DNA of 55,547 nt, from the NCBI GenBank assembly GCA_020350825.1, contig CP070724.1, positions 452,208 to 507,754 of the forward strand, written 5' to 3'. A model generated the notes under the pieces. The model worked only from the letters and a program-made list of their open reading frames with translations, had not been told where the DNA came from and ran no database searches. This stretch comes from Thermoplasmatales archaeon. Lineage in GTDB: Archaea; Thermoplasmatota; E2; DHVEG-1. How positions within the stretch are numbered: the first letter of the stretch is position 1; every line of letters begins with the position of its first letter. Below are positions 44,336-54,330 of this stretch, in pieces. Made by a program: the position numbers and the translations under genes.

Positions 44336-44875
44336 ATGAAAATGGGACGAGATGAAGATAGAAAACTAATTGAGGAGATTCCGAAAGAAAAGATTGCGGA
44401 TTTTATTTTTCTCCATCTTCGAAATCTATGGGCTGTTGATGGATTATATTACCTTGGTATTGAGGAAACTTTTGGTATAGAAGCTGCTACCGAGATTGAC
44501 AGAAAAGTCTGGGAAAGCATGGGAAAGATTGAAGCGCGTAGGTTAAAAAATTTTTTTAACATTACACATAATAATATATCTTCTGTGATTGAAGCACTCC
44601 GTCTTTCAGGTTGGGCACTCGATCTTGAAGATAAAGAAATCGTTGTTGAAAAAGATAAAGCAATTATTAGAAATATTAAGTGTCGTGTACAAAATACGCG
44701 AAAAAAAAGAGGTCTTAGTGAGTTCGGTTGCAAACCTGTTAGATGGGATTTCCTAAAATCTTTTGCAAAGGAGTTTAATCCTAATATTGAAGTTGAATGT
44801 AAAGTTTGTCCACCAGATAAACATCCAGATAATTTGTGGTGTGAGTGGGAATTAAAAAAGAAAAAAAAGATTTAA
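44336..44875 (+). CDS. DUF6125-like protein, unknown function
   Basis: The 179-residue soluble protein carries LRNLWAVDGLYYLGIEETFGIEAATEIDRKVWESMGKIEARRLK and a C-terminal half with conserved cysteines (KCRVQNTRKKRG..FGCKP..VECKVCPPDKHPDNLWCEWE). It recalls DUF6125/ATC-hydrolase-like proteins, which often sit near fermentation and amino-acid genes. Assigned by memory of the family pattern. Lies 45 bp after etfA; GGAGG precedes the ATG. Confidence 0.6.
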   Translation: MKMGRDEDRKLIEEIPKEKIADFIFLHLRNLWAVDGLYYLGIEETFGIEAATEIDRKVWESMGKIEARRLKNFFNITHNNISSVIEALRLSGWALDLEDKEIVVEKDKAIIRNIKCRVQNTRKKRGLSEFGCKPVRWDFLKSFAKEFNPNIEVECKVCPPDKHPDNLWCEWELKKKKKI

Positions 44876-44882
44876 GTTGAGT

Positions 44883-47800
44883 TTATAGTCCAAGTAGCTG
44901 CCTTAGTATTGGGAATGCAGTTGGGAACTGCTGCAAAAACCGTTGGAATAACGTGTGAATAACTTTGTTTCTTGGTGTTTTAAGTAAGACAGGTATTATA
45001 TCGAAATCATCATTATTTTCTCTATTAACTACTTTTACTTCGCCAGTAAACTCTTGATTTTGTTGCTCCGGTGCTACAACTTCCACTTCTATTGTAACTG
45101 ATCCATCTTCTGGAGTTAGATCATCTCCACTAGAGGGAGTAAATGTCCATTCACCCCATGTTGGGCATTCACAGATTTCCCAATCAAGCATCGAACCTGG
45201 TTCACCAATGTTTTCTACAAGTATGGTAGTTGTTACTGTTTCACCTGGTTTTACATTAGTCCAAGTCAGATCCCCTTCACAAGTTAAATCAGGTATAAGA
45301 GGCGGTGGTGGCGGTTCACAACCGTAAACAGCAATACTAAAAGCATCAATACCTGCTTCTACAACAGAACCAGCATTAAGATCTGAAGCTTCGAAGCGAA
45401 CTTTGACCTGACTAGTTGGTGTTACAAAATCTCCAACCATAAAACTTTTTTCTTTCCATCCTGAAGAGGTCACAGGTCCGATTATTTCAACCAAATTCCA
45501 GTTTGTACCATCATCATTTGAGACATAGATTTTAAAGAGATCATTGTGTGGGTCATTACCAAAATCATTGGTATACCACAATGCATAATCAACTTTCGCA
45601 TTATCGGTATCACTTAGATCTATTGTTGGGGAAATCAACCATGTAATCCCATCATCGACATCAGAATCACCATATTCATTATCGGTTAGATAGCATTTCC
45701 CAGAACCGTCGTAATCTGTTGGTGGGTCACCACGGACACCTCCACCAACAGGAACACCACGTTCCCAGGCGCCTGTAGTGAGATAGGGGTCATTTTCTAC
45801 AGTCCAACCAAGATCGGTTTCAAAATCATCTTCTATTACTATTTTAATATCATAAGCAAAAACAGCATTATACCATTCGTTTGGTGCTCCTGGCGGCCAT
45901 AATTGCATTTGCCCATCTGTTGTCTCAGCTGAAAAGTAAAAAGAAACTTGACTTTGGCATTCGCCTCCAGGGAAAATAGCATCATATTCGTTCGGCTCAA
46001 TCTCTATCATTAGAATCTCCTGCCAGCCAGAACCACTGTCTAAGTGTAAAATCCCTGTACCTGGTTCGGGTACACTTGCTACTCCGTTAACAATTACTCT
46101 CACTGGGGTTCCCCCACCTGGAGAGATTATTTCAGGGATTCCATTAGGGAATTCGAAAGCAAGCAGAGCTAAAGGAGGTGCATTCATGTTGTGTTCGCCA
46201 AAACCAGTCGCAATTTCCCAGTAATGCGGTGTCCCATCATAGATGTTACCATTGTCGTCATCCAAAACCAAATAATCGATAGTAATACTTGGAGTGATCA
46301 TGCTACCAGTGTGCAACAGCATAGCGTTAATTGCAAGGTTGCTGATAATGTCAATGTAAGTAGATGGATTAGTAATTTCCAATTCGTTACGAGTTTCCCA
46401 GACGCAACCTGAAAGCAATTGTCCGCAATAATGAATTTCTCCACTACAGGGATATTGAATATCATTAACTGCATGTCTGAGTGGTGTACTACAATCACCA
46501 AAGAATCCCCACCCTGTTCCAGGTTCATCTAAAATGAGCACACCCATTACATCACCCATTCCTTCACCGTACTGCCCTTGACCACTTCCTGCCATTGCCA
46601 CTAGATGATGACCATACTCATGATGGATAACAGATGACCATGCGGTATTAGGATACCCACCACCGGCACGACAGAAGGTGATTGAACTTCCATCATACCA
46701 AGCGTTACCTGGACAATAACCCGTATTATCATTAACTTTCACAGGGAACTCATTTTGCTGTAAACCTGGATAACTTGGATTATAGGCGAGTGTGAAATCA
46801 CGGACGATGTTGGCTTGATAGTAACCATTGACCTCAGCTCGCTTAAATTCATCATTGTTCAGATTGTTATGCATAAAATTAGCTGGACCTGGGGGTGTTA
46901 CTGTGTTGTATAATATTGTGTTTGCTCCTGCCTGATTAGTAACCTTAAACCACTGTCCCCAAAGCTGTGATTCAACAGTCACAGGCGAAGAACCTGAGTT
47001 AGAAATTGTGAAATCCCCATTTGCATCAGCATATGCAACAGTACTGCCGATGTTTACACGAGCCCACATCAAATCTTCTGCTAACTCGTCCTCACAAAAA
47101 TCTGCCGCTATACCTTGCGTTGCTTTACCCTGAACGTTCCCAGTTACATCCACAAAAATAATGAGATTCTCAGTGTATAGGATAGCGCCTGTTTCTGCAT
47201 TAGTGACGAATAGATATTTCTCAGGGGTGTTATCGTTATTTTGATACCCATTATCACCAATGAAACTATATGCCAACGTCGGCTGAACAATCATATCATT
47301 TATACCGGCCCATATTACCAATTCTGGTTGTGTAAAGTGAACTAGGTTTGGCGATATAGTCAAAGCGCTATTGATTCCTTTTTCAGGATTTAATTTATCC
47401 TGCTCAAGTATTGGTGTGAATCCACTGAGATCCCGCAGATCAACTGAAGCTAATACCATAGGATATCCCTCCTCGTTTCTCAACAACAATATAAGTCGTG
47501 ATCGAAAGACACGAATACCATCCTTATATTGCACATAGTTAACCCCTGTGAACTTGTATTCGCTAATATCACGGTTATACATAATCGGTTGGAGATATCG
47601 GTCACCTAGGTCAGATGAATCCACACCAAACAAGTTAGCATTGGCTTGAAGAAAATTCTCGACACTCTCCTCAAGGCTTTCGCCATAAGAAAAAGCCTCA
47701 CCATAAATCCGCTTTATTCGGCCCTGACGCTCATATGCGCTAACCCTAGCAGAGGTACTACTTAGTTGAATGTTTTTATAACTTTCATCATTTACACTGA

Positions 47801-48362
47801 GTTTGGTATATTCACTACTCTGATCATGGTTATTGCTTAATTTGAAATCATCAGAAGAAAGCGATCCTTCAAGTTCATACACAAAATAGCCATTTCGCCT
47901 CAAAGTTTCTGATGAAAGAGTTTTAAGCTCAGTATTCTTTGAATAAACTATTATAATGTCATAATTTTGGAGCTTGATTTCAAGGCAGCTTCCACATTCT
48001 AGATCCTCAAGCATAACTGGTATTGAACCCTCAACAAAATCTGACTTATCATCCTCCAGCACATCTAGCAATATAGCCTTTTTTGTTTTAATCAATTCTC
48101 GAGCCTTATCAATAGAAATAAAATAATCTGATTTATAGTAGCTTTTAAAATCAGGTATTAAAATATTAATTTTTCTATCCAATTCTGTACCCAAATCATT
48201 ATAGTTATCGTCATTACCTGTCATAGTGCTTGGATTTTGACTTAAATCTGTAATCTTTTCGTTATTGTCGCTCTCGAGATAAATTCCTGATACAATACTT
48301 ACGCCAAAAAATAGGGTTGTGATTCCTATTGCAATACCTTTTTTACAAAAACTATATTTCAT
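44883..48362 (-). CDS. Secreted M36/fungalysin-like metalloprotease with rhodanese-like prodomain
   Basis: A 1159-residue exported protease. Order: signal CKKGIAIGITTLFFGVSI; rhodanese-like domain at about 80-165 (ILLDVLEDDKSDFVEGSIPVM, DIIIVYSKN) with Ser where the active Cys would be; FTP/PepSY-type prodomain at 200-320; zinc site SVIHHEYGHHLVAM with later E in EGMGDVMG (about 578-606); a MAM/immune-inhibitor-like domain at 855-1010; and an Ig-like region with a tail ending FPILRQLLGL, perhaps for anchoring. It digests extracellular protein. ATG at 48362. Confidence 0.85.
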   Translation of the reverse strand: MKYSFCKKGIAIGITTLFFGVSIVSGIYLESDNNEKITDLSQNPSTMTGNDDNYNDLGTELDRKINILIPDFKSYYKSDYFISIDKARELIKTKKAILLDVLEDDKSDFVEGSIPVMLEDLECGSCLEIKLQNYDIIIVYSKNTELKTLSSETLRRNGYFVYELEGSLSSDDFKLSNNHDQSSEYTKLSVNDESYKNIQLSSTSARVSAYERQGRIKRIYGEAFSYGESLEESVENFLQANANLFGVDSSDLGDRYLQPIMYNRDISEYKFTGVNYVQYKDGIRVFRSRLILLLRNEEGYPMVLASVDLRDLSGFTPILEQDKLNPEKGINSALTISPNLVHFTQPELVIWAGINDMIVQPTLAYSFIGDNGYQNNDNTPEKYLFVTNAETGAILYTENLIIFVDVTGNVQGKATQGIAADFCEDELAEDLMWARVNIGSTVAYADANGDFTISNSGSSPVTVESQLWGQWFKVTNQAGANTILYNTVTPPGPANFMHNNLNNDEFKRAEVNGYYQANIVRDFTLAYNPSYPGLQQNEFPVKVNDNTGYCPGNAWYDGSSITFCRAGGGYPNTAWSSVIHHEYGHHLVAMAGSGQGQYGEGMGDVMGVLILDEPGTGWGFFGDCSTPLRHAVNDIQYPCSGEIHYCGQLLSGCVWETRNELEITNPSTYIDIISNLAINAMLLHTGSMITPSITIDYLVLDDDNGNIYDGTPHYWEIATGFGEHNMNAPPLALLAFEFPNGIPEIISPGGGTPVRVIVNGVASVPEPGTGILHLDSGSGWQEILMIEIEPNEYDAIFPGGECQSQVSFYFSAETTDGQMQLWPPGAPNEWYNAVFAYDIKIVIEDDFETDLGWTVENDPYLTTGAWERGVPVGGGVRGDPPTDYDGSGKCYLTDNEYGDSDVDDGITWLISPTIDLSDTDNAKVDYALWYTNDFGNDPHNDLFKIYVSNDDGTNWNLVEIIGPVTSSGWKEKSFMVGDFVTPTSQVKVRFEASDLNAGSVVEAGIDAFSIAVYGCEPPPPPLIPDLTCEGDLTWTNVKPGETVTTTILVENIGEPGSMLDWEICECPTWGEWTFTPSSGDDLTPEDGSVTIEVEVVAPEQQNQEFTGEVKVVNRENNDDFDIIPVLLKTPRNKVIHTLFQRFLQQFPTAFPILRQLLGL

Positions 48363-48670
48363 ATATATAACCCCAAACTTAAAGCTATCATCTCCTATAA
48401 TACCTTTTCTATTTAAATATTCTGTAAAAATATTTCAAAATTTGTAAAAGAAAATTGTAAAAGAAAATAAAACATTTTACCAAGCAAATTTTATTGCACC
48501 ATCTGAAACAAAATACTTTAAATTGTTATATTACAAAAAACAGCGTATAAAATAAATATAATGAACCGCTATTACTAGCCAGAGTCTAGAAACGGTGTAT
48601 CCTCACCTTAATAATTAATAATAGGTTATCTCAGCCAAAATGAGAATTTAAAATAAAAGGGATATAGAAT
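48363..48670. other. Intergenic between divergent genes
   Basis: AT-rich region with TATA-like sites and no gene. The plus-strand leader before 48671 has only AAGGGATATAGA as a weak ribosome site. Confidence 0.4.
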
Positions 48671-50125
48671 ATGAAAACTTCCAAAGAATATAAAGAAAGT
48701 TTACAGAAAATGAAACCAAATATCTATAAGTTCAGCGAGTTAATAGAAGATGTAACAATGCATCCTGCTACGAAAAGAACCGTGAACGGTCACGCTCAGA
48801 TATTTGATGCAGCGCAGAAACCAGAATATAACGATATTCTCACAACAAAATCTAGTTTGACAGGAAAACAGATCGTAAGATATCTTTCTATCATTGGTAG
48901 TCCTGAAGATATGATAGCAAATGTTCGTATGAAACGGTTGATGTTTAATCTCACAGGTACTTGTACTGGAGGAAGATGTGCAGGAAATAACGCTATCAAT
49001 GCTATGTGGGCTACGACCTATAATATGGACAATGATTTAGGAACAGATTATCACAAAAGGATAAAAAAATGGCTAATAGATGCTCAAGAACGTGATATCA
49101 CTATTTCTGGTGCGCTTACTGATTCAAAAGGTGATCGATCGAAATCACCTATACAACAAAAGGATCCTGATATGAGTCTGCATGTCGTTGAAGAGAAGGA
49201 AGACGGAATTATTGTCAGAGGTGCCAAAGTAATGATATGTGGTGTTGCTGCTGCTAATGAGATTTTTATCATACCGGGAATGGGATATAAAGAACAAAAT
49301 AAGGATTATGCTGTTTCTTTTGTTATCCCAAGAGATATCGAAAATCTAACTATTGTTGAAACGAGACGACCGAGCGATACTCGAGAAAAAGAAGAAGGTT
49401 TCGATATACCTGTTGATGTTGGTGGTATCACACAGGCATACCTCTTGTTTGAAAATGTCTTTGTACCAAACAAACGAGTGTTTATGTGTAAAGAGTTCGA
49501 TTATTCACTTAAAGCAGTTATGAATTTCATTGCACCATACCGGGCAGCCATCGGTGGATGTGTTGCAGGCCAAGGAGACGTGATGATAGGTGCTGCGGCA
49601 CTGATAGCAAGAGCAAATGGTCTTTCTGAAAAAATTTTCCGTGAAAAAATAACTCAGATGATCATCAATAATGAAACAACTTTTGGAATGGGCGTTGCTG
49701 CAAGTGCACTTGGAATGAAACATCCATCAGGAGTATGGATTCCAGACCAGCTGTTATCAAATATCAATAAAATACATGTTGCAACATTACCATATGATAC
49801 AAAACGTATAACACAAGATATTGCTGGGGGTATTGCTGAAACCGGTTGTTTACCATCTTGTCAAGATCTCAACGACCCAAAATATGGAACTCTCCTCAAA
49901 AAATATCTCAAGGCAAATTGTTCTGGGGAGACAAGGGCAAAAATTGCACGGCTTATAGAATGGCTTACAATAGGTGCTGGTGTACCTGGCTGCATGCACG
50001 GAGGAGGATCTCCCGATGGAGCAAAACTGATAATTAATGCAAAAACTGATATCAACTATTACATAGAAATGGCTAAACGTTTGGCAGATATTAAGGAAGA
50101 CATCAGGGTCGAACCTAAGAAATAA
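48671..50125 (+). CDS. 4-Hydroxybutyryl-CoA dehydratase / vinylacetyl-CoA isomerase family protein
   Basis: The 484-residue protein belongs to the family of FAD and [4Fe-4S] enzymes that dehydrate 4-hydroxybutyryl-CoA to crotonyl-CoA (AbfD). Seen are GTCTGGRCAGN (C98, C103), GCLPSC, GAGVPGCMHGGGSPDG, and IAPYRAAIGGC (C298). In the Clostridium enzyme the cluster ligands are C99, C103, H292 and C299; here the H292 position is Y291 and the Cys pair is one residue further apart. Three Cys remain, so the function is uncertain. It stands alone but fits the butyrate/CoA genes. Confidence 0.8.
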   Translation: MKTSKEYKESLQKMKPNIYKFSELIEDVTMHPATKRTVNGHAQIFDAAQKPEYNDILTTKSSLTGKQIVRYLSIIGSPEDMIANVRMKRLMFNLTGTCTGGRCAGNNAINAMWATTYNMDNDLGTDYHKRIKKWLIDAQERDITISGALTDSKGDRSKSPIQQKDPDMSLHVVEEKEDGIIVRGAKVMICGVAAANEIFIIPGMGYKEQNKDYAVSFVIPRDIENLTIVETRRPSDTREKEEGFDIPVDVGGITQAYLLFENVFVPNKRVFMCKEFDYSLKAVMNFIAPYRAAIGGCVAGQGDVMIGAAALIARANGLSEKIFREKITQMIINNETTFGMGVAASALGMKHPSGVWIPDQLLSNINKIHVATLPYDTKRITQDIAGGIAETGCLPSCQDLNDPKYGTLLKKYLKANCSGETRAKIARLIEWLTIGAGVPGCMHGGGSPDGAKLIINAKTDINYYIEMAKRLADIKEDIRVEPKK

Positions 50126-50333
50126 ACTTATATTCTGTGGTTTATACTGGTAAACTTACACATAGAAAAGACGAAAACTTGGCAATAATGTAAGCGATAT
50201 AAAAAACGGAAACTTAAGCATCGATAATTTTACCACAATTAAGAAATCTTAGAATAGATATGAATCATCATAGACAAAGACTATATCTCAAATTCTTATC
50301 TAGTTCAACATATTTAGGACTTTCTCATCTTAA

Positions 50334-50558
50334 CTACAGGCTCTTTAACAGTTCAGCTATTTTAACTCTCTTCTCTTTTTCATCTGGAAGTGTTATGGAT
50401 GATTTCCATTTCTTTGTATCTTCAAGGTAATATCCCCGTGAAATAGATATAAATTCTCTTTCTCCATCTTCACTAACTGCTTTTTTTCTAGCAACCTCAA
50501 TAAAGTTGTTGCTTCCAAATTTTACTTCTTCTGCTTTTATAGTTTCGAATTCGACCAT
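50334..50558 (-). CDS. Small protein (74 aa), possibly ssDNA-binding PC4-like
   Basis: Sequence MVEFETIKAEEVKFGSNNFIE then VARKKA, EREFISISRGYYLEDTKKWKSSITLP and a charged C-terminal helix. The beta pattern with a Trp-Lys end faintly recalls PC4/p15 transcription coactivators but the match is weak. ATG at 50558 follows GAGGTATAAC. No partner is obvious. Confidence 0.45.
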   Translation of the reverse strand: MVEFETIKAEEVKFGSNNFIEVARKKAVSEDGEREFISISRGYYLEDTKKWKSSITLPDEKEKRVKIAELLKSL

Positions 50559-50744
50559 GTTATACCTCTTTTTTCGCTGTAAAAGGTTATTTGAATTTAA
50601 ACTTTTTTGCCTGTTGATTTATAACAAAGTGGCTTAAAATCTTATTTTTCAAATGTAAATTTTAATATTTTGAGGAGAAAAGTTGTATGAATATATTTAT
50701 AAAGAAATATGCGTTATAAAATAAAAGATGAGGAGGTTGAAAAT

Positions 50745-51125
50745 ATGAAACAAAAAGAAGTATATATGTTGGACGATGATGATGAAAAGGCCATTCAGTT
50801 ATTTGTTAAACTGGGAATGCCAAAAAATCTTGCTAAAACCTTACTTTTTGTCTCCCAATTTGATGAATGTCAATGTGCCGATGTAGAGCAAGGAGCAGAT
50901 TTACGTCAACCAGAAGTAAGCATAGCGATGCAGGAACTGCGTAAGAGAAATTGGGTAAAAAAACGGAATCTTAAAAAGAAAGGTAAAGGCAGACCAGTTC
51001 ATATTTATAAACCTGCAACAGATTTAAATGAGATATTAAAAACATTTGAACAGGAAAAAATAGAAGAATTTGAAGATGTTAAAAAAGACATATCAGATCT
51101 TAAAACTATCATTAGAACCAGATAA
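50745..51125 (+). CDS. HTH transcriptional regulator (MarR/TrmB-like)
   Basis: The 126-residue protein has a winged helix in the middle: MPKNLAKTLLFVSQFDECQCADVEQGADLRQPEVSIAMQELRKRNWVKKRNLKKKGKGRPVHIYKP. A Lys/Glu-rich coiled-coil tail follows (EQEKIEEFEDVKKDISDLK). The CQCADV pair may be redox sensitive. ATG 50745 follows AGGAGGT. It lies near the large surface-protein genes that follow, which it may control. Confidence 0.75.
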   Translation: MKQKEVYMLDDDDEKAIQLFVKLGMPKNLAKTLLFVSQFDECQCADVEQGADLRQPEVSIAMQELRKRNWVKKRNLKKKGKGRPVHIYKPATDLNEILKTFEQEKIEEFEDVKKDISDLKTIIRTR

Positions 51126-51394
51126 TTTCTAACCTATATCTTTTGAAAGAATAGGTTTTATCTGCTTTTTATAAGATTTAGTAGTAGATTTAGATATATG
51201 TTTTAAAAAACTCTTATTAAATAATGTTTTTTTCCTAAAATTATTAGAATCTAATAGTTTAGCATGATATTTTGGCTAAAAAGAATAATAAAAAACCATT
51301 TTTTTATTGATTCCAATGAAAATTTAAAAATATTCAATATTTTTAATGAAAACTTTAAATATGAGATGCAACTTAGTATAAGTGAGGGAGAAAT

Positions 51395-54313
51395 ATGAGA
51401 AAAAGTAAAAGCGACGTTTTTAAAAAAGGTATAGCGGTAGGAATTGCATTTTTATTTATCGTTGTTGCTTTTGTAACTAGTATTAATGCTAGTGTCGAAA
51501 AGGTATATGCTAATAATGAATTGAAAGATATCGTTACATGTACAGCACCATCTTTAAATTCTGAAGGAAAAAATATCGAAACTAGTAGCTATAAAACAAT
51601 TACAAAAACAACTCCAAGTACAATAGAGGTTGTGAAAGAAACCGTTGATAAATATTTAAAGATGGACAAAAACTTATACAATCACGAAAATATCGATGAG
51701 GAATTACAAAGTTCTCCTCAACCAGTGTTATGTAAAAATGAGGTATTTGGGCTTTGGGTTCGCATTGTGTATAATGGTAATGAATTTTTGGAAAAAATTG
51801 ATATCGATCCCAATATGATAAGAGGAAAACTTACAGATCCTCAATATAGAACACCGATTAAATTTGATGTGGATGATGATCCAGAATATGACATAGAAAC
51901 AGGTTTTGGTTTCTTCCAATATGGTATAGACGAAATTCATGAGGATGGAAGTACCACTAATCATAATGCTTGGGCAACAGCTTTTGATTTTTACCAGATA
52001 GGCAACCAGCTCGATAATCAACTAGGTGAAATTGAGGTTTGGCAGGAATTTCATGTCAACCTTGCACTGATAAAAAGTAAAAACAACGCTGATAAAAATT
52101 CAGCACCTTCTAATTTACAACCTCAATCCATTAAAAAAACACATTATTTGCAATCCGTTTTCAAGCAGTATCAGAAAAAAATAGCCAATTGTATGGGGCA
52201 AACTGGTTTTTATCTTAAACACAAACTATTGAGCAATATTATAAATTATCCTGTTATGTCGCGGGAAGACATAATTAGTCCAATGCTAGCTGGTGATGAT
52301 TATATTGTTACTAGAGTAGGATATCGCTCTGATGATAGTCAGAAGATACCACTTAAATTTGAAAAAACTTTTGCCGTTGCAAGGGATTCAATTTTCAGAC
52401 CTTTTATTTTCCAACATGAGATGGATCCTAATGATATTATAGGTACAGCAAGTAATGATGTAATGTTTGGTTTTCAAGTATATAGAGCTGGTTCTAGTAG
52501 CCCTTCCTATGACGTTGAATTTGATGTTAACTTTAAACCTGCAGTGTATACTGTTACACAATTCATTCCTCGGTCTGGAAAAATAGCCTACTATTATCAC
52601 GATGCTGGTACTGGAGATCCATTAGATATAACATTTTCTTCAAATCTTCTTAAAGGAGGCGACCCAAATGAAGAAGAGGAAGGTACTCTTTCTCTTACGT
52701 TAACGCTTGATACCCCTAATGTAGTTACAGGTTTTGGAAAATGGATGATGTTTGATCCAAAGATACTTGGTGATAATTCACCATTGGGTGGTGAATTTAT
52801 TTATACTGCTAGTCACAAATTCGATGTTGGCTTAACTGTGAGTTCTCCTAGATTTGAGGAAAAAATTGAAATTAGAGGTATTCCAAAAAGTGCGGTATTT
52901 TCATGGGGCGTTGATACAGATATTAGTATTGTTCAAGGAGAGTTGATATATGTTGACGTTGAAGGATTTGCTGGTCTTACCATGAGTAGCACGCTTGATG
53001 ATATTATTGTATACTATCCTAAATCAGATCCTGACAATCCAGATGTCACATGTCTAAGAGTTAGTGATATACCTAGCTCACGAGAGTTACGTGCGGGAGC
53101 TTCATTAAACATAAATAATGGGAGCATGTTAAAAATGGATATTGGTGGATTTGCCCAACATGATATGAGTAGCCAGATTGGAGATATAACACTCTATTGG
53201 CCCAAGGCAGATCCTTACGATCCTGATTCAGTTTTTATTAATGTTCCAGGTGGTAGTTTTTCAAGTAGTGGAAGAACAAGCGCTGTTGCAACACTCTATA
53301 TCGATATTGATAACTTTACCAATCCGGATAATTATGTGTATGCAAATATTGAACGTACATCTAGTTCTGATTTTGGTGAGATAAATTTTTATCTACCCAA
53401 TATAGAAATTCCAATTGTCCAGGTTTATGAAATCCCTGGTAATGCATTAGCTCGAGGAAGATTTGATTGGAATAAACTTCAAGGATATGCAAGAGCTCAG
53501 CGATCATCCTCAAGTGGAAATAAGGATCCTATTAAGATAAATCTTGTCTTTGATACACTTATTCTAAGTAACGAGTTAAGAATTGGTAATGGACATATTC
53601 AAACTGATTTTAAGATTGCTGAGGATGGCTACTTTAAATTTGACACTTCTAATGATATGTTAGGTAATTCATTTGAAGTTATTAATTCAGCGACAGGAAA
53701 TTCCCTTGCTATTGATGCAGGTACAATTTCAGCAGAAAATTTTGAAGCAAATTGGGATTTTGACACTTCAGGTCAACAGATAGAGGTTGAAGACTTAATG
53801 CTAACTGGTTCATTAAACGCCTTTAAGAATTTTGATATTGATGTGAATCTAAATGGAAAGAATGCCAATTTCGATGGAAATTGGGCAATGGGTGAAGAAG
53901 GAAGTTTTGAAATTGATTTTTACCAAAATGATAACATTGTACTTGATTTTGACTTAGGCAACGTTAGCGATGATTTTGAATTAAATGGCTATGTAGAATT
54001 AAAAAATAATTTACATTTTGATATAAGCTGGAAATGGCAGCAAGGGTCCAGCCCCCAAGATCCTGGTCATTTTAAAATCAATGAAAATACGAATCAACCA
54101 AATATTCAGGAAATGAATTTCTATTTCACATATCTCGACCAATGGGGGACAGATGTCACCCTTTATAATGCTGGAATCTACGTTTGTGTAGAATGGTATT
54201 GGCAAAGTGGTTTCCTCTATATTTGGCCTGTTATCAACATCTATGGTACTTTAGATCTGCATCTATTATTGAACGGTGTCTGGTATTATAATGTGGAGGA
54301 TAACTGGCCATAA
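51395..54313 (+). CDS. Very large secreted surface protein, beta-rich, unknown
   Basis: A 972-residue exported protein with signal FKKGIAVGIAFLFIVVAFVTS. It then has a region with YNGNEFLEKIDIDPNMIRGK, a beta-rich repeat area (two copies of an approximately 80-residue unit around LDDIIVYYPKSDPDNPD and IGDITLYWPKADPYDPD), and later amphipathic beta strands of the N-W-D-F-D kind (NFDGNWAMGEEGSFEIDFY). No catalytic motif. Probably a cell-envelope or adhesin protein; family not recognised. Confidence 0.7.
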   Translation: MRKSKSDVFKKGIAVGIAFLFIVVAFVTSINASVEKVYANNELKDIVTCTAPSLNSEGKNIETSSYKTITKTTPSTIEVVKETVDKYLKMDKNLYNHENIDEELQSSPQPVLCKNEVFGLWVRIVYNGNEFLEKIDIDPNMIRGKLTDPQYRTPIKFDVDDDPEYDIETGFGFFQYGIDEIHEDGSTTNHNAWATAFDFYQIGNQLDNQLGEIEVWQEFHVNLALIKSKNNADKNSAPSNLQPQSIKKTHYLQSVFKQYQKKIANCMGQTGFYLKHKLLSNIINYPVMSREDIISPMLAGDDYIVTRVGYRSDDSQKIPLKFEKTFAVARDSIFRPFIFQHEMDPNDIIGTASNDVMFGFQVYRAGSSSPSYDVEFDVNFKPAVYTVTQFIPRSGKIAYYYHDAGTGDPLDITFSSNLLKGGDPNEEEEGTLSLTLTLDTPNVVTGFGKWMMFDPKILGDNSPLGGEFIYTASHKFDVGLTVSSPRFEEKIEIRGIPKSAVFSWGVDTDISIVQGELIYVDVEGFAGLTMSSTLDDIIVYYPKSDPDNPDVTCLRVSDIPSSRELRAGASLNINNGSMLKMDIGGFAQHDMSSQIGDITLYWPKADPYDPDSVFINVPGGSFSSSGRTSAVATLYIDIDNFTNPDNYVYANIERTSSSDFGEINFYLPNIEIPIVQVYEIPGNALARGRFDWNKLQGYARAQRSSSSGNKDPIKINLVFDTLILSNELRIGNGHIQTDFKIAEDGYFKFDTSNDMLGNSFEVINSATGNSLAIDAGTISAENFEANWDFDTSGQQIEVEDLMLTGSLNAFKNFDIDVNLNGKNANFDGNWAMGEEGSFEIDFYQNDNIVLDFDLGNVSDDFELNGYVELKNNLHFDISWKWQQGSSPQDPGHFKINENTNQPNIQEMNFYFTYLDQWGTDVTLYNAGIYVCVEWYWQSGFLYIWPVINIYGTLDLHLLLNGVWYYNVEDNWP

Positions 54314-54330
54314 TGGCAGGAGGTAAAAAT

